A DNA stretch of 5,748 nt, taken from positions 1-5,748 of the forward strand of contig JAQNCU010000205.1 of the NCBI GenBank assembly GCA_029077775.1, written 5' to 3'. Origin of the DNA: Acidocella sp. (GTDB lineage Bacteria > Pseudomonadota > Alphaproteobacteria > Acetobacterales > Acetobacteraceae). Both the position numbers and the translations under genes were made by a program. Every line of letters begins with the position of its first letter. The stretch's first letter is position 1. The notes below the pieces were generated by a model, which saw only the letters and a list, made by a program, of their open reading frames with translations, had not been told where the DNA came from and did no database searches. Of this stretch, positions 4,891 to 5,748 are shown piece by piece.

Positions 4891-5748
4891 CGGGGATCAA
4901 TGACCACATACAGCATATCAACAACGGTATTCGCGACCACGATAAACACCGCGCCATACATCACCGCCGCCATAATAAACGGCAAATCAAGATTCTGTAG
5001 CGCCTGATAGGTCAGCATCCCCACACCCGGCAGGCTGCTCACCACCTCGATCAGCAGCGCCCCGCCACCCACCAGCGCGCCAAAATCGAGCCCGAACATC
5101 GAGACCAGCGTGATCAGGCTCATCCGCAGCGCGTGACGAAAAATAATCTGCGCCTCTGACAGCCCCTTGGCCCGCGCCGTGCGAATATAATCCTCGGCCA
5201 TCGCGTCCACCAGATTGGCGCGCAACACCCGGCCATATAGCCCCACATAGGTCACTGCCAGCACCACCCAGGGCACCACCAGGCTTTTAAACCAGCCCAC
5301 CGGGTCTTGGGCGAGCGGCACATAACCCAACGCGGGCACCCAGGAGAATAACCAGCTGTTATGGAACTGCGCCTGGGTGATCAAATTCGCCACCTCGCCC
5401 AGCCAGAACACGGGCATGGACACACCCACCAGGCTTAAAAACATCAACATGCGGTCCACCACACCGCCGCGCAGCACCGCCGCCAGAACACCGATTATGG
5501 TCGAGAGCACCAGCCATAAAATCGCCGCGCCGAACACCAGCGACAAGGTCACAGGCACGGCCTGCAAAACCGCCGGGATCACCATCTGACCCGGATTCAC
5601 GAACGATGTGAGATCTTGCGAGATGAATAAATGTTTCATCATCAGCGCATATTGCACCGGCAAAGGCCGATCCAGCCCAAAGCTGTGGCGCACCGCCGCC
5701 AGCGTCGCCGGGCTTGCCCCGCGCCCGGCAATCCGCGCCGCCGGGTCG
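4872..5748 (-). CDS. dppB: Peptide/nickel-type ABC transporter permease, DppB-like (5' end beyond window)
   Basis: Inner-membrane channel subunit of the importer (BPD_transp_1 family). The frame is open from the right edge (first full codon at 5747-5745) to TAA at 4874-4872, giving 291 visible residues; DppB proteins are about 310-340, so a short N-terminal part including the first membrane helix is outside. The GTG at 5693 is not the start: upstream in-frame residues DPAARIAGRGASPATLAAV join directly to RHSFGLDRPLPVQY, the normal DppB periplasmic-loop sequence. Counting from that GTG, hydrophobic segments lie at about 38-75, 82-105, 135-155, 193-215 and 235-266. The EAA-type ATPase-coupling loop AEDYIRTARAKGLSEAQIIFRHALR is at 166-190, and the C-terminus VVDMLYVVIDPRARDVR is typical. 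The last codons lie inside the partial 28-bp repeat. The next gene downstream is dppD; no dppC intervenes. Confidence 0.93.
   Translation of the reverse strand, partial: DPAARIAGRGASPATLAAVRHSFGLDRPLPVQYALMMKHLFISQDLTSFVNPGQMVIPAVLQAVPVTLSLVFGAAILWLVLSTIIGVLAAVLRGGVVDRMLMFLSLVGVSMPVFWLGEVANLITQAQFHNSWLFSWVPALGYVPLAQDPVGWFKSLVVPWVVLAVTYVGLYGRVLRANLVDAMAEDYIRTARAKGLSEAQIIFRHALRMSLITLVSMFGLDFGALVGGGALLIEVVSSLPGVGMLTYQALQNLDLPFIMAAVMYGAVFIVVANTVVDMLYVVIDPRARDVR

Overview
The window is GC-rich and all seven genes read right to left (minus strand) with almost no gaps. Codon use and the gene families fit an alphaproteobacterium. An Acetobacteraceae-like host is a guess from overall feel, not from a marker gene. 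Three genes form the end of a peptide-type ABC importer cluster, and four form a sulfide/sulfane-sulfur detoxification operon that runs off the left edge.

Right half (5748 to 2819, in transcription order): the inner-membrane permease DppB (5' end outside the window); a 93-nt junction holding a tandem array of 28-bp hairpin repeats; then two oligopeptide-type ATPases, DppD and DppF, overlapping by 8 nt. The usual second permease, DppC, is absent from its expected place between DppB and DppD. DppB and its missing partner would form the membrane channel, with DppD and DppF powering it. A periplasmic binding protein is presumably encoded outside the window.

Junction 2763-2818: a short AT-rich island in otherwise GC-rich DNA. 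It carries a strong inverted repeat (12 of 14 positions match, 5-nt spacer) overlapping a TATAAT box just upstream of the next gene. This is the likely promoter/operator of the sulfur operon, in the place where a BigR/SqrR-type ArsR-family repressor would bind. No regulator gene lies in the window.

Left half (2762 to 1): a Blh-type metallo-beta-lactamase-fold protein (persulfide dioxygenase relative), two half-size YeeE/YedE membrane proteins, and a sulfide:quinone oxidoreductase of the mitochondrial SQRDL-like type, truncated by the window edge. The first three overlap by 1 and 7 nt. The expected scheme is that SQR oxidises sulfide to persulfide, Blh oxidises persulfide to sulfite, and the YeeE-type proteins move a sulfur species across the membrane. 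The first YeeE gene carries an unusual in-frame 27-bp tandem repeat encoding a Met-rich N-terminal extension.

The most notable non-textbook features are the two unrelated short hairpin-bearing tandem arrays at gene junctions, the missing dppC, and a 13-codon mini-ORF that exactly bridges the second YeeE gene and sqr. There is no gene-free stretch longer than 300 bases.
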